DNA of 64,000 nt from Aeropyrum camini SY1 = JCM 12091 (GTDB taxonomy: Archaea > Thermoproteota > Thermoprotei_A > Sulfolobales > Acidilobaceae): assembly GCF_000591035.1 (NCBI RefSeq), contig NC_022521.1, positions 682,001-746,000 of the forward strand. Reading direction: 5' to 3'. Positions 43,818 through 53,576 of the stretch are shown piece by piece (position 1 is the stretch's first letter; every line of letters starts with the position of its first letter). The position numbers and the translations under genes were made by a program. The notes under the pieces were generated by a model that made no database searches, was not told the DNA's origin, and was given only the letters and a program-made list of their open reading frames with translations.

Positions 43818-44968
43818 GGGGCTTCACCACCAAGGCCGTCCACGCGGGGGAGGACCCCCGGGAGACCCTCCACGGCGATGTGGTGCACCCTATACACCTC
43901 TCCGTCACGTATTGGAAGAGGAGTGTGGCTGAGGCCGAGGAGGGTTACGTGTACTCGAGGACCTCCAACCCCACTAGGGACGCCCTTGAGAAGAAGCTGG
44001 CAGCCCTCGAGAACGCCAGGTACGCCCTGGCCTTCTCCTCTGGCTTGGCGGCAGAGGCAACCGTCATACTCGCCCTGCTGAGGGAGGGAGACCATATAGT
44101 GGCGTTCGACGACCTCTACGGCGGCACCAAGAGGCTCTTCCAGAGGGTGATGGCCCGGTTCGGTGTTAAGGTCACCTACGTGGACGCCCGCGACCCCAGT
44201 AACATCGAGAGGGCCCTGACGCCCGCTACCAGGATGATATGGCTCGAGACCCCCACCAACCCGTTGCTGAAGCTGGCCGACATCAGGGCCGTGGCGGAGA
44301 TAGCGTCCCAGGCGGGTGCTTACCTGGTGGTTGACAACACCTTCGCCACCCCATACTTCCAGAAGCCCCTGGAGTTGGGGGCGGATATAGTGGTGCACAG
44401 CGCCACCAAATACCTCTCAGGCCACTCAGACATCCTCGCGGGGGCCGTGATGGTCAACAGCGGCGAGGTCTACGAGAAGCTCAAGTACCACCAGAACGCC
44501 GTCGGCGCCGTCCTACCACCCCTGGACTCCTACCTCCTCATGAGATCCCTCAAAACCCTAGCCCTCAGGATGGAGAGGCACCAGTACAACGCTATGAAGA
44601 TAGCCGAACACCTAGAGAGCCACCCGAAGGTGGACAGGGTAATCTACCCCGGCCTCCCAACACACCCCCAGCACAGCCTGGCTAAGAGGCAGATGACAGG
44701 CTACAGCGGCATGCTCTCCTTCGAGCTCAAGGGAGGCGCCGGGGCGGCGGTCAGATTCGTAGAGAGCCTCAGGATCATAGCCCTCGCCGAGAGCCTCGGA
44801 GGAGTAGAATCCCTAGTGGAGATACCCTCACTCATGACACACGCCTCAATACCCAGGGAGGAGAGGCTCAAGACAGGGATAACAGACGGCCTAGTAAGAC
44901 TCTCAGTAGGCATAGAGGACCTCGAAGACCTCATAGAGGACATAGAACAAGCCCTCAAGAAAACCTAG
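43814..44968 (+). CDS. Cystathionine gamma-lyase/gamma-synthase (Cys/Met PLP family)
   Basis: The 384-residue protein (GTG 43814, GGGGGAG upstream, start overlapping the previous stop as GTGA) has [87 protein letters not shown], and [12 protein letters not shown] with the PLP Lys199. It acts on cystathionine or O-acyl-homoserine. Lyase versus synthase cannot be told by eye. Partner of the upstream cystathionine beta-synthase-like enzyme. The 3' end is A/C-rich compared with the 5' end. Confidence 0.93.
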   Translation: MRGFTTKAVHAGEDPRETLHGDVVHPIHLSVTYWKRSVAEAEEGYVYSRTSNPTRDALEKKLAALENARYALAFSSGLAAEATVILALLREGDHIVAFDDLYGGTKRLFQRVMARFGVKVTYVDARDPSNIERALTPATRMIWLETPTNPLLKLADIRAVAEIASQAGAYLVVDNTFATPYFQKPLELGADIVVHSATKYLSGHSDILAGAVMVNSGEVYEKLKYHQNAVGAVLPPLDSYLLMRSLKTLALRMERHQYNAMKIAEHLESHPKVDRVIYPGLPTHPQHSLAKRQMTGYSGMLSFELKGGAGAAVRFVESLRIIALAESLGGVESLVEIPSLMTHASIPREERLKTGITDGLVRLSVGIEDLEDLIEDIEQALKKT

Positions 44969-45037
44969 AGAAAACGGGAACGAGGGAAACTACTTCCAAG
45001 TTTCGAACTAATTATTACTCTCTATCTAAACGCCTAG

Positions 45038-45787
45038 TTAAAGGCTTCCTACCATCTGCATAATGCTGCCAGGCTTTACCGCGCCAAAACCTATACCCCT
45101 GCTCTTGCCAACGTGGAGAACCTGGGCCGCTTCCATGACCAGCTGCAACAGCTCTACATACCTAGCAGTGGCGGCATAGGTCGCCCTCCCATAGAAAGCC
45201 CTCACCTTTCGGTCCCTGCCTATACTGTACAAGCCGACACGCCCGTTCCATCCAAGCAGCTCCACGTTGCTAGCTAGAGTGTTCGCATATCCTTTGAGGC
45301 TGAGGCCTGTGTGCCTCGCGAGGGCCGAGAAAACGCTGTAGACCAGCCTCTGGGGGCTTGGGTAGAGTATGGGACGGCTTCTAAACGCGTAGATAGTGGG
45401 CCAATATTCAACGGTAAACTCTATAGCGTCTCTACTGGTGGTCACACGGCGCGGCAGACGCGGCACCCATCTCTCGACCTCGAAGGAGATAACTCTAAAT
45501 CCCCAACGATCCAAACAACCAGGCAGCGAGCTTCTCAGCCTATAGAACCCGGTGGTGTTGAGTGTTGCTCCTAGGAGGATATTAGGTTCTTCAATCGTGG
45601 ATGGCTTGTTAGGAGAGGCATTGAGGGGCTGGCCCTCCTTCTGTAGGGGCTCGACACTTACCAGGCCCTCCCGGCCTCCGATACACTCTTTCACTATTCT
45701 CGCGGCCACAACACCGCTCCAAGAGAGAAGTGGGAGGGGCCTGGTCGATTCGAGAATAAGGCTTACCTTATATAGTCCAATAACCAT
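45038..45787 (-). CDS. cas6: Cas6 endoribonuclease
   Basis: The 249-residue protein starts at ATG 45787, overlapping the cas8a2 stop, and ends with the Gly-rich Cas6 motif HVGKSRGIGFGAVKPG. The upstream part has the two ferredoxin-like halves expected for Cas6. It cleaves pre-crRNA within the repeat, probably leaving the 5' handle AUAGAAAG seen at each repeat end. Last gene of the interference operon. Confidence 0.88.
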   Translation of the reverse strand: MVIGLYKVSLILESTRPLPLLSWSGVVAARIVKECIGGREGLVSVEPLQKEGQPLNASPNKPSTIEEPNILLGATLNTTGFYRLRSSLPGCLDRWGFRVISFEVERWVPRLPRRVTTSRDAIEFTVEYWPTIYAFRSRPILYPSPQRLVYSVFSALARHTGLSLKGYANTLASNVELLGWNGRVGLYSIGRDRKVRAFYGRATYAATARYVELLQLVMEAAQVLHVGKSRGIGFGAVKPGSIMQMVGSL

Positions 45788-46932
45788 CAGATTATCAGCC
45801 CCCAGCTCTCCCATATCATGGCGAGCCCTTCAGCGAGCCTATCCAGCTGTTTGGCGAGATACCTGGCCTCCTGCGAGTTATTATCGTTCAGTAGGCTTAG
45901 TATTTCCCTTAGTATACCGTATAGAGCATACTCGTTTCCAACCTCGAAGGATAAGGTTAGGGCAATTCTATGTAGAAGGCCGGGGTCTCTTCTTGCTATA
46001 AAATCAATAAGCCTCGGCCAGGACGCCATGTGATACTTTATTATCGCTATGCTAGTTAGGAGAACGCCAGGCAGGCGACCCACATCTACAACTCTAAACC
46101 TGTTGTTATCGACGCTGAACTCTCCGTACAGCACTTCGAAATGGGAGCTATTGCTTAAAAGAGTCTCGCCCAAAGAGAGTACGTAGAGTGATAATCCGGG
46201 CCCGGTAAGATTGTTCCTATAACGCAATATAGCGGGCATCCATATGGAAGCTGCTTCGAATGACTGAGAGAGGGCCAGGACATCCTCCAGGCTGGCGTGA
46301 TGCGGGGATAATGTCACTACTTTGCTTTCACCATCCTTCTGATACGTATACGAACCGTAGTGGAAGCCTAGTACACTCAAAAAATAGCAGTATGGGCATA
46401 CTTTATACTGCTTTTCATCCTTTCTTTCTAACTTACGTGGCTTTGAACTCCACGTGTGGGAGTACTTACCGTACACGGGTCCTAAAGGTAGTGCGAGGGT
46501 AGCGAGGCTCTTGCTATTCTTACGAAACTCCCCTTGAAGCTTCTTGTGCCCCGGGCTAGTGTATTTCTCAAGTATATTGGCGTCATTGGATAGAATTTTA
46601 GCCGCAACTCTAACTCTGAGATTGTTTAAAATACTTTCTCCAATATTAGATCCACGTGCTAGCCTATAAAGATCTGAATAGAAAGTGCCTTCATCGCCAA
46701 GAAATACTTGTTGCTGTTCTTCCTGTAGAAGCCTGAGGGCAAGCTGAATGCTCTCTGGTAGTTGACTCGCGAGATGGCAGTTATCTGCATTTACTTTTAA
46801 CACGTATCTTTCGCCAACCCTCTCTACCTCGCCACTTACTTTACCCGACCAAGCCAGTAGCCTTGCAATACCATAGAGTATGAGGGTGTCTGTGTAGAGG
46901 TTGTGGCCAGGAGTGTAGAGTATACAAACCAT
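45787..46932 (-). CDS. cas8a2: Cas8a2 (Csa4), type I-A large subunit
   Basis: The 381-residue protein lies between cas3'' and cas6, the position of csa4 in crenarchaeal type I-A loci. It begins VCILYTPGHNLYTDTLILYG, has CPYCYFLSVLGFHYG with a CxxC pair mid-protein, and a helical C-terminus (DRLAEGLAMIWESWGL). In Cascade, Cas8a is involved in PAM recognition and Cas3 recruitment. Sequence is divergent; the call rests on motifs plus gene order. Confidence 0.85.
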   Translation of the reverse strand: MVCILYTPGHNLYTDTLILYGIARLLAWSGKVSGEVERVGERYVLKVNADNCHLASQLPESIQLALRLLQEEQQQVFLGDEGTFYSDLYRLARGSNIGESILNNLRVRVAAKILSNDANILEKYTSPGHKKLQGEFRKNSKSLATLALPLGPVYGKYSHTWSSKPRKLERKDEKQYKVCPYCYFLSVLGFHYGSYTYQKDGESKVVTLSPHHASLEDVLALSQSFEAASIWMPAILRYRNNLTGPGLSLYVLSLGETLLSNSSHFEVLYGEFSVDNNRFRVVDVGRLPGVLLTSIAIIKYHMASWPRLIDFIARRDPGLLHRIALTLSFEVGNEYALYGILREILSLLNDNNSQEARYLAKQLDRLAEGLAMIWESWGLII

Positions 46933-46948
46933 AATTACACCCCAACTA

Positions 46949-47794
46949 TTAGAGACATGGCTCAGCTGGCGCCTGGCCGTCTCTTCCTAAAGCCCTCTTG
47001 ACTATCCACGTCCCCCCATCTCCATTACACCTCTTCCTACCTTCGTTTGCCGCTATGCTGTCAGCCACGACTAGTGGGTGTAGAATCCCTGCTACCCTAG
47101 CGCGGGCGGAGAGTCTAGATAACGTGTCGCCTGAGAGAGAGTATGCCTTTAGCCGACCTAACGCATTAATGACCTCTTTACGGGACGGCGGGCTCCCTGA
47201 GAGGATTTTAAGGACGTCAACTACTTCATCCCCAACAACATTCATATTCTTTACAGTCCTGGCTAGCCTCTCAAGCCCCCACAGCTCTCCATCATAATAA
47301 TCCTCTAGCATGAGGCTGGCCACTGAAAGCGTCACGAACCTTTCACCCAACTCCCCTGCAAGGACGCCCATGGAAATCGATTCATGATGCATCATAACGG
47401 CGAGGGGGACCTCGAAAACGTAAAGTCCTCTCTCATTCTCGCCTATGCCCGCCATATCCGCCGCCTTTTCTAAAGCTATTAGGGATAGAGCCCCGCTCAC
47501 TAGCTCGTGCCTATACTGAACCCGTCCGCGCATTATACGCTTCTCCTGATAAGCTGGAACGGTCTTCCCGATATCATGTAATACAATGGCGACCGCCACA
47601 GGATCTCCCAAAACACTGGCGAGGGTTTGTGATCCCTGGCTATAGATGATCCTATTAACAGCGCTAGAATAACATTTCTTCAGCCTCCCCAACCACACTT
47701 CCAACGACCGCTGAACATGTTCCTCCAGCGTCTCACAGCACTCATGCCCACCAGTAGCTTTCCGAATTATATAAGCACAAGCCCCCCTACTCAT
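46949..47794 (-). CDS. cas3'': Cas3'' HD nuclease
   Basis: The 281-residue protein has ETLEEHVQRSLEVW (first metal His), VAIVLHDIGKTVPAY with His73-Asp74, YRHELVSGALSLIAL, and AVMMHHESISMG, the Cas3 HD metal-site order. It is separate from the helicase subunit, as in type I-A. It nicks and degrades target DNA after Cascade binding. Start overlaps the cas3' stop as ATGA. Confidence 0.92.
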   Translation of the reverse strand: MSRGACAYIIRKATGGHECCETLEEHVQRSLEVWLGRLKKCYSSAVNRIIYSQGSQTLASVLGDPVAVAIVLHDIGKTVPAYQEKRIMRGRVQYRHELVSGALSLIALEKAADMAGIGENERGLYVFEVPLAVMMHHESISMGVLAGELGERFVTLSVASLMLEDYYDGELWGLERLARTVKNMNVVGDEVVDVLKILSGSPPSRKEVINALGRLKAYSLSGDTLSRLSARARVAGILHPLVVADSIAANEGRKRCNGDGGTWIVKRALGRDGQAPAEPCL

Positions 47795-49509
47795 GATTTA
47801 ACCCCCACTCTAAACCTCCTCCCCGACAGCGACGATACTAGAAGTCCCTCTTCATCATTGTATATATATTCTGGATTCTCAAGGCAGGCTACAAGCGTGG
47901 AACCAGGCTTTGGTCCTTGCGAAGCTTGAGCTTGAATTAGCCTCCGGCCACCAGGCCCGCTCCGTACCTCGTAAACTTTCTCCGCCTCACTCAATAATCT
48001 AGTAAGCCTCTCCCAACCCGAGGTCTTCTCGTTTGCAGAGAGAGTTATTGATAGTCTAACCAGGTGTTCTTCCCATTCGGGCTTCCACTCTCTACTCTCT
48101 TCCACGATGTCGCAGGGGAGTATTGCTATGTCTATGAAAGCTGAGGGGCGGAAGTACAAGTCGTCGTTTGGCGGGTATGAGAGGGGTGCGAGGCTCTCAA
48201 GGTATGTCAGGGCTCGGAGCATTAGCGTGTCTCCAAGCCTTGCTAGGGAGTCTACTATATCTCTTTTATATACTGAATTAACTAGATCCGAGGAGGTCCT
48301 AATACTTGGTGTGTAGGTTCCAGCCAGCTGATCCAGTATCTCCTTACTTTTTAAGTACAGCTCTTCGGGATATGGATGGTGGCTTTCGGCGTCGTAAATG
48401 ACTGCATATCCACGGCCACGCCTCCTACCTATCCTGCCAAGCCTCTGTATGACAGAATCTATGGGAGCCGTCTCAGTATAGAGCGCTTCGAAATCGAGGT
48501 CTACCCCAGCTTCTAGGACTTGAGTGGCTACGGCTATAACCCCACTATCTTGCTCTTTAAGTAGCTTTTGTAGTAACTCTATCTTTCTGTTCTTGTCTCC
48601 ACGTTTGAAAAGCGAATGCAACAGGAGTATCTTCGAGTTGCTGCATCTTGTCTTCAGTGATTTGTAGACGCTTATTGACTTTCGGACAGTGTTTACTAGG
48701 ACAAGCCCCTTAACGTTGCAGTCTACATCATCTGGCTTCAGACTATTATTCTTCACTTCTACATCTATCTTGGGAGATGATACAGAATGATCTAGCTTAA
48801 CCTCTTCAACCCGCCAATCACCAAGCTTCTCCCTGATAGTCATCTTATAATAACTTGGTAGTGTGGCGGAAGAGACAACGATTAATCCACCTGCTCTGGC
48901 TAGTGCAGCTACAACGAGTGAAAGAAGCCTGGGGCTAAGGAACACCTCGTCCTGCACAAGGTGGGCCTCGTCAAAAACAGTATAACTAGTAGCCTGCAGA
49001 CCCACGGGCATCGAGAACCTGCCCGTCTCAACGCCTTCACGCGTTAAGATCCTGTAGACTCTGGAGGCGGCGAAACCGTAGAAGTACGTGTCCGGCGTGG
49101 TCACGGTAATGGGAGCAGTATATAGGAAAGTAGGCTGTACTGTCTCACCATGATCTTCAGAAACTCCCAAAATCTTTATAGAGGCCTTAAGCCTATCAAC
49201 CATGGCTTCTAGTATGGAGTGCATAGGCTCAACAAGGAACCCCCGGGCCGCAATAGGCCTTTTACTGGCAAAGCTAGCCAGTAAGGATGCCATGAACACT
49301 TCTGTTTTCCCGGCCCCAGTAGGGGCCTCAAGAAAGACAACTCCTCCTGGACTTTCATATGCTACCCTACAAATCTCTTCGGTGGCCCTCGCCTGGCTGT
49401 TTAGGAGAGCTTCGTCAACAGCCTTCTGAGCACCTTCCGCATGGATCCGTCTCATCACCATCTCAAAGATTGTCCTTTTGAGGACGTTAGGCTGGCATCC
49501 ATATTCCAT
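47791..49509 (-). CDS. cas3': Cas3' helicase
   Basis: The 572-residue protein has the DExH helicase motifs: FLEAPTGAGKTEVFMASLLA (Walker A at about 62-70), TVFDEAHLVQDEVFL, IVVSSATLPSY, VIAVATQVLEAGVDLDFE, and VIQRLGRIGRRRGRGYAVI. It unwinds DNA for the HD nuclease encoded downstream. It overlaps the cas5a end by 23 bp and cas3'' by 4 bp, so it is translationally coupled. Confidence 0.95.
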   Translation of the reverse strand: MEYGCQPNVLKRTIFEMVMRRIHAEGAQKAVDEALLNSQARATEEICRVAYESPGGVVFLEAPTGAGKTEVFMASLLASFASKRPIAARGFLVEPMHSILEAMVDRLKASIKILGVSEDHGETVQPTFLYTAPITVTTPDTYFYGFAASRVYRILTREGVETGRFSMPVGLQATSYTVFDEAHLVQDEVFLSPRLLSLVVAALARAGGLIVVSSATLPSYYKMTIREKLGDWRVEEVKLDHSVSSPKIDVEVKNNSLKPDDVDCNVKGLVLVNTVRKSISVYKSLKTRCSNSKILLLHSLFKRGDKNRKIELLQKLLKEQDSGVIAVATQVLEAGVDLDFEALYTETAPIDSVIQRLGRIGRRRGRGYAVIYDAESHHPYPEELYLKSKEILDQLAGTYTPSIRTSSDLVNSVYKRDIVDSLARLGDTLMLRALTYLESLAPLSYPPNDDLYFRPSAFIDIAILPCDIVEESREWKPEWEEHLVRLSITLSANEKTSGWERLTRLLSEAEKVYEVRSGPGGRRLIQAQASQGPKPGSTLVACLENPEYIYNDEEGLLVSSLSGRRFRVGVKS

Positions 49510-50410
49510 AGCCGGACACCTCGTGGAAGCTCTCGTGCACAGCTACATTAATCCTCCCCTCGATCCCCTCAACGCTGCATCCGTATACTGAGCCTTCAAC
49601 TTCTATCTCAGAATAGACTATAACGTAGCCGCGTTCTACGGCCTCTCTTTTCACTGGCATTGCTATAGCAATGGCCTCGATTCTCCGAGTTCCGCCAGTA
49701 CCGTCTGCACGAGCTGGGGCATACACGACGGTGAAGCTTCCTCCAACAGCACTGTCTAAAGCTACGGGAGTATTTACTGACCTAGACCTAACCTCGGCCA
49801 GCTGACATCTCCCAACGGGGCGCGCGGATACTAGTGATTCGCTGTCTCCTAGACGATCTATGTACCATATGGCCTTCTCGATTTTGTTAATATCGTCTCT
49901 GTTTCGAGCGACAAATACAGCATATACTGGATTATAAGGCGTTATATAGCCTCGTAATAAGGCATCACTCATTTCGCGTAACTCGTCTAAAGCTCTATTA
50001 CTCCTTTTACCCGCATTCTTCTTTTTCGAGCACTTTTCTGAATCCGGTTCTAAAACTTTCCGGAGCCTCCGGAGCACAACTTCCCACTCTACCCCCAGTA
50101 TTTGGCCTGGCTTTGATAGTGGTGCAGCCGCCTTGACCATCATGCCAGTCTTCTCTATACACGACTGGCTAGCAATACCGCCGGTGCATGAGTCCAGTAG
50201 TGATACACCCCTCATGAGACCCCCTAGAAGTGTTGAAGGCAGCGGAAGGGGTAGGGGTGATGCCACCTGATAAGCTTCAGGATTTTTTACAGAAAACGCT
50301 GGAGTGGCTAGCTCGGCCACTACCACCCAGTCTCCAGGCCTCACGGTGTCCGATGAGGATCCGTTCTCTTCAGCTATCGGCATCCTAGCTCTACGCTTCT
50401 TTCCCACCAT
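49487..50410 (-). CDS. cas5a: Cas5a
   Basis: The 307-residue protein has the RAMP-like start VVVAELATPAFSVKNPEAYQ and LPLPLPSTLLGGLMRGVSLL, the typical Cas5a N-terminal fold, and lies between cas7 and cas3', the usual place. Cas5 caps the 5' handle of crRNA in Cascade. The first 25 or so residues (basic and Ser-rich) look like an extension, so an internal start is possible. It overlaps cas7 by 20 bp. Confidence 0.88.
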   Translation of the reverse strand: MVGKKRRARMPIAEENGSSSDTVRPGDWVVVAELATPAFSVKNPEAYQVASPLPLPLPSTLLGGLMRGVSLLDSCTGGIASQSCIEKTGMMVKAAAPLSKPGQILGVEWEVVLRRLRKVLEPDSEKCSKKKNAGKRSNRALDELREMSDALLRGYITPYNPVYAVFVARNRDDINKIEKAIWYIDRLGDSESLVSARPVGRCQLAEVRSRSVNTPVALDSAVGGSFTVVYAPARADGTGGTRRIEAIAIAMPVKREAVERGYVIVYSEIEVEGSVYGCSVEGIEGRINVAVHESFHEVSGYGIWMPA

Positions 50411-51431
50411 AACCTCCCACCAGCTCGGAGGCGTGATCTGCAGCCTCTTTGAGTAGGGTTCCCAGGTCCCTATACTCCTTAATCTTCAGCTTGTCGGACC
50501 CATATCCACCACAGATGCCCTCGGGATAGCAGTGTAGAATGCAGCTAGCACCGTCTCCGAGAGACTCGGTTACACCCTTGAGTAGACTAGCTGTCTTCTC
50601 AACATAGTTCTCATACGAACCGTGGACAGCGTTGGGAACCGGTTTGTTACACACAGCCACAACAAGCTCTTCAACCATAGCTATGGGAAGGGCTCTGGCT
50701 TGTTTGCTAGCCGCTCCTCCCAGGAGGTAGGCGAGGGCTAATAAAGAGGCTCTCGCTCTCCTCATCTTCTCCTCTTCATCGCAAGCACTTCTACCATTGG
50801 ATTCGTAGAGTGGCCTGCACAGGTATTCAAGGTCGAAGGAGGCTGCAATGCCGTAGAGTCCGGAAGAGTACTCTTGTTTGAATACCATCATTTCTGTCGT
50901 GCTATTCTCCTGACTACTTGACTTCCCCTTTCCCTCGGCTCCGCGGCGCTGCAACGGGTCTACCCTGTTATGGGTTACCGAGAACTTCTCTACGTCCTCC
51001 AATATCTCGGTGTTAAGAACTGGTATTGCGAAGCTAAACCTGGCGAGACTATCCCTTTTCAACTGACTTTCTGGTATAAGGAAGCCATGCAGGTCGTTAC
51101 AGAAGTCCTTTATAGCCTCGCACTCACTTGTAGCTTTTTCCCTGGTACCTTCTAACTTTGCATCAACATTGTAACCCCGTAGTCCTATACCTCTCTTGCA
51201 CAGCTCGTTCAACATCGATCCTCCTAGAGCCTGGTATACCTGAGCTGCATAGTACGCGTGCCAGTGCTTCAGGGAGTTCCCTGTTAGGACAGGGACTTCG
51301 TAAACTTTTGAAGAATCGCCACAGCAGTAGACTCTAGCTCGGGCGTGCATACTGTAGTTCCCAGCCGTCCCGTGTCCTGTGAGGACCGTCACGTTGACTC
51401 TGACCCTGCCCGCAACCCTAACATACGTCAT
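50391..51431 (-). CDS. cas7: Cas7 (Csa2) Cascade backbone
   Basis: The 346-residue protein opens RVRVNVTVLTGHGTAGNYSM, has VLTGNSLKHWHAYYAAQVYQ, RFSFAIPVLNTEILEDVEKF and SVTHNRVDP with a downstream MMVFKQEYSSGLYG, which are Csa2/DevR-type features. Multiple copies form the crRNA-binding backbone. Follows csa5 with 7 bp spacing. Confidence 0.92.
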   Translation of the reverse strand: MTYVRVAGRVRVNVTVLTGHGTAGNYSMHARARVYCCGDSSKVYEVPVLTGNSLKHWHAYYAAQVYQALGGSMLNELCKRGIGLRGYNVDAKLEGTREKATSECEAIKDFCNDLHGFLIPESQLKRDSLARFSFAIPVLNTEILEDVEKFSVTHNRVDPLQRRGAEGKGKSSSQENSTTEMMVFKQEYSSGLYGIAASFDLEYLCRPLYESNGRSACDEEEKMRRARASLLALAYLLGGAASKQARALPIAMVEELVVAVCNKPVPNAVHGSYENYVEKTASLLKGVTESLGDGASCILHCYPEGICGGYGSDKLKIKEYRDLGTLLKEAADHASELVGGYGGKEA

Positions 51432-51438
51432 GCTTATG

Positions 51439-51888
51439 TCACCCCCATAGGATCTCCCTAATGCTGAGGGCGTGATGGTCAGGAGCTAGTGATAAGGCTG
51501 CAAGCCGCCTGACTTCCCGGTTCAGTAGCTTCTCGCCTCCTTCCGCCTCAACACACCTAAGATATCGGAATAACTTCTCGAGGTTAGCTGCCATGTACCT
51601 TAGTCTTTTTAACGCCTCTTCCACTCTTTCCCCTTCTCCCTTGTTGTAGAGAGACTCGAGATCCTTGTAGACCTTGACAGCAAGTCTAGCTAACAACGCT
51701 AGCTGTTCCTCGTAGGAAGAGGGCCTAGACGCTAGAGTGTCGGTTATATCGTATGCCTCCTCCGCTAAGATAACTATCCTAGCAGTCCTCGCAAGATCTT
51801 CTACAGGATCCCGCTGTCCATCCGCCCTCTCCATACATTTTTCTAGAACCCCAATGCTGCTTACGCTCTGATAGCTGGGGGAAGCCAA
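51439..51888 (-). CDS. csa5: Csa5 (Cas11a) small subunit
   Basis: The chosen start, TTG 51888 (ASPSYQSVSSIGVL), has GGAGG 10 nt upstream and gives 149 residues, the usual Csa5 size; the open frame to 51990 adds improbable sequence containing the promoter. The protein is mainly alpha-helical (VEDLARTARIVILAEEAYDI, VEEALKRLRYMAANLEKLFR). Position upstream of cas7 fits Csa5. It supports R-loop formation by Cascade. Confidence 0.85.
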   Translation of the reverse strand: MASPSYQSVSSIGVLEKCMERADGQRDPVEDLARTARIVILAEEAYDITDTLASRPSSYEEQLALLARLAVKVYKDLESLYNKGEGERVEEALKRLRYMAANLEKLFRYLRCVEAEGGEKLLNREVRRLAALSLAPDHHALSIREILWG

Positions 51889-51926
51889 AACATGCCAGCC
51901 TCCAGTATAAATAATGCTGATTAATA

Positions 51927-51950
51927 CCATATAAACCCTTAATGTGTCAC
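51927..51950 (-). promoter_or_regulatory. Promoter of the interference operon with 12-bp upstream motif
   Basis: On the minus strand, GTGACACATTAA (51950-51939) directly precedes GGGTTTATATGG (TATA, 51938-51927). Initiation about 25 bp on would leave a short leader with GGAGG before TTG 51888. The same 12-mer with a TTTATA beside it occurs at 55421-55444, next to csa1 and the CRISPR leader. Confidence 0.65.
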
Positions 51951-52001
51951 TAATACTATTCCATGTTTTATGGGAAAAAGAATTTTTCACTTGCTTTAGT
52001 G

Positions 52002-52724
52002 TTATATGCCTACTAACATGTAGCCTAAATCGGTGAGACTATAGAGCTTCCCTCTCCCCCTCACTTCTGAAGATATTAACTTCTTCGACTCAAGCTTTCG
52101 GAGAAGCCTGTCAGCAAGAGTTCTAGAGACCTGTAAGGATCTTGCAATAGACTTTACTCTAGCCCTCCCTAGGCCTACCAAGGTTTCCACTACCAAGAGT
52201 TCCTTATAATCTATTGTAGCGAGGGGCGGCACGCTCTCGAGTTGTAAGGGCTGCAGCATCTCAGGACGTATGTTAAGGTCTATACCCTCGGCCTCGGACT
52301 CTAAATCAACTCTTAGCATCTCCACTTTGATTCCGCGGAACACACCCACTGTTTGGAGCGCCATTGCTGTTAGAAGGGCAGAGACTACTAGCCATCTTAA
52401 CCCTCCAGAGGCTAGAATGTATGCTCTGGCAGGCGCAGCCTCCTCGACAACCCTCCTCATCTTGGCAACTCCTCTGGGTATACCATTAGAGGGGTCTAGC
52501 CATACGTCTCTCGTTTCCACATGAAGATCTCCATAAGCGTCTATAATCATGTTCTTAAGCTTCTCTACGGCGTCAGCTGCCTCCCTTGTTCTGGGCTCGC
52601 TGTTAACTATTATTACGAGGCTCCCAGGCTCCAGGCCGATAGATGCTACTGCACGCCAGGGCCTGGAGTAGTTAAACCCCATTGTTGTCAGTATAACCTT
52701 TCTGAGCCTCTCCCTGCTACCCAA
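52002..52724 (-). CDS. csa3: Csa3, CARF-wHTH transcription regulator
   Basis: The 240-residue protein has a Rossmann-like CARF half (KVILTTMGFNYSRPWRAVAS, VIIVNSEPRTREAADAV, ARAYILASGGLRWLVVSALL) and a C-terminal winged helix (KSIARSLQVSRTLADRLLRK followed by LESKKLISSEVRGRGKLYSL). Csa3 proteins regulate adaptation and interference operons in Sulfolobus-type type I-A systems and may sense cyclic oligoadenylates. TTG 52724 is chosen for GGAGGG upstream. It overlaps the cas4 end. Confidence 0.9.
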   Translation of the reverse strand: MGSRERLRKVILTTMGFNYSRPWRAVASIGLEPGSLVIIVNSEPRTREAADAVEKLKNMIIDAYGDLHVETRDVWLDPSNGIPRGVAKMRRVVEEAAPARAYILASGGLRWLVVSALLTAMALQTVGVFRGIKVEMLRVDLESEAEGIDLNIRPEMLQPLQLESVPPLATIDYKELLVVETLVGLGRARVKSIARSLQVSRTLADRLLRKLESKKLISSEVRGRGKLYSLTDLGYMLVGI

Positions 52725-53308
52725 GGCTGGCACACCCTCCTGAACCTGCATGCCACACACTTTCTACCTGGCTTGGGAGGAGGTTCTAGACCATCGTCCA
52801 GGATTTTGTTCATATCGTCAGCTAGCCTGATCACATCACGTCTCAGGCTAGGGGACATTCTAACAACGTAAGTTTTAGAATCCTCCAGCGAAACGATAGC
52901 TAGGTAGTCAACAGAATATCCTCTGGTCTCTTCGAGGGCTAGCGCATAGGCAGCGGCCTGAAAGATAACATGACGGTCCCTAGTGTGAAGCCATCTATTA
53001 GACCTTACACTTAGCTTAGCCTCGACGACTACAATGCCCAGCCTCCCTTCGACAACTACCCCGTCTGCAACACCCTGTAGCCCTAGACGCTTGCTTCTCA
53101 AGGGTACAGCCCATTCTTCCTTCACAATTCTGAAGCCAGAGGTTCTTAGGATCTCCCTAACATGGTCCACGCTATAAATCTCGCGAGAGAGATTCATAGG
53201 CTCTGTGGGCCTATATGAAGGCCTAAGAACCTCCATATAGTAGGCGACACGCGGACAGTACGCGTACTCCTTCAGCATAGACACCGGCCTCAAACTACAC
53301 CACCACAA
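52688..53308 (-). CDS. cas4: Cas4 nuclease
   Basis: The 206-residue protein has LKEYAYCPRVAYYMEVLR (first Cys), LQGVADGVVVEGRLGIVVVE with AKLS (D-ExK nuclease site), IFQAAAYALALEE (QxxxY) and KCVACRFRRVCQPW (three C-terminal Cys), the complete Cas4 4Fe-4S nuclease pattern. It trims prespacers and defines PAM end during adaptation. Start may be 53308 or slightly inside. It overlaps cas2 by 14 bp. Confidence 0.93.
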   Translation of the reverse strand: MWWCSLRPVSMLKEYAYCPRVAYYMEVLRPSYRPTEPMNLSREIYSVDHVREILRTSGFRIVKEEWAVPLRSKRLGLQGVADGVVVEGRLGIVVVEAKLSVRSNRWLHTRDRHVIFQAAAYALALEETRGYSVDYLAIVSLEDSKTYVVRMSPSLRRDVIRLADDMNKILDDGLEPPPKPGRKCVACRFRRVCQPWVAGRGSERLY

Positions 53309-53573
53309 CTCTCTTCACATCCTCAAGACTACCCCCAAGACCGTAGGCATCCCTAACACTGTCGCCTGGAATAACCATCACCATGATCTTGTCTTTCCTA
53401 CTGTCCGCTAGCCTCTGGAGAGCTCGGTACGCCTCCTTGGCAAGGCTCCGTCCTCCCTTCGCGATGTACACGCTCTTCTGTACCCTAGCGAATCCCATCT
53501 GCAGAAGTTTCTGTGAGGCCTTGAGGCGTTTAGAATCATTGCTTATATCGTAGGCTATTAAAACGTACACCAA
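53295..53573 (-). CDS. cas2: Cas2
   Basis: The 92-residue protein starts VYVLIAYDISNDSKRLKASQ (Asp9 in YDISND), with LLQMGFARVQKSVYIAKGG and a C-terminal MVMVIPGDSVRDAYGL strand, typical Cas2. It forms the integrase complex with Cas1. Start TTG 53573 or GTG 53570; it begins 4 bp after the cas1 stop. Confidence 0.95.
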   Translation of the reverse strand: MVYVLIAYDISNDSKRLKASQKLLQMGFARVQKSVYIAKGGRSLAKEAYRALQRLADSRKDKIMVMVIPGDSVRDAYGLGGSLEDVKRVVVV

Positions 53574-53576
53574 GGA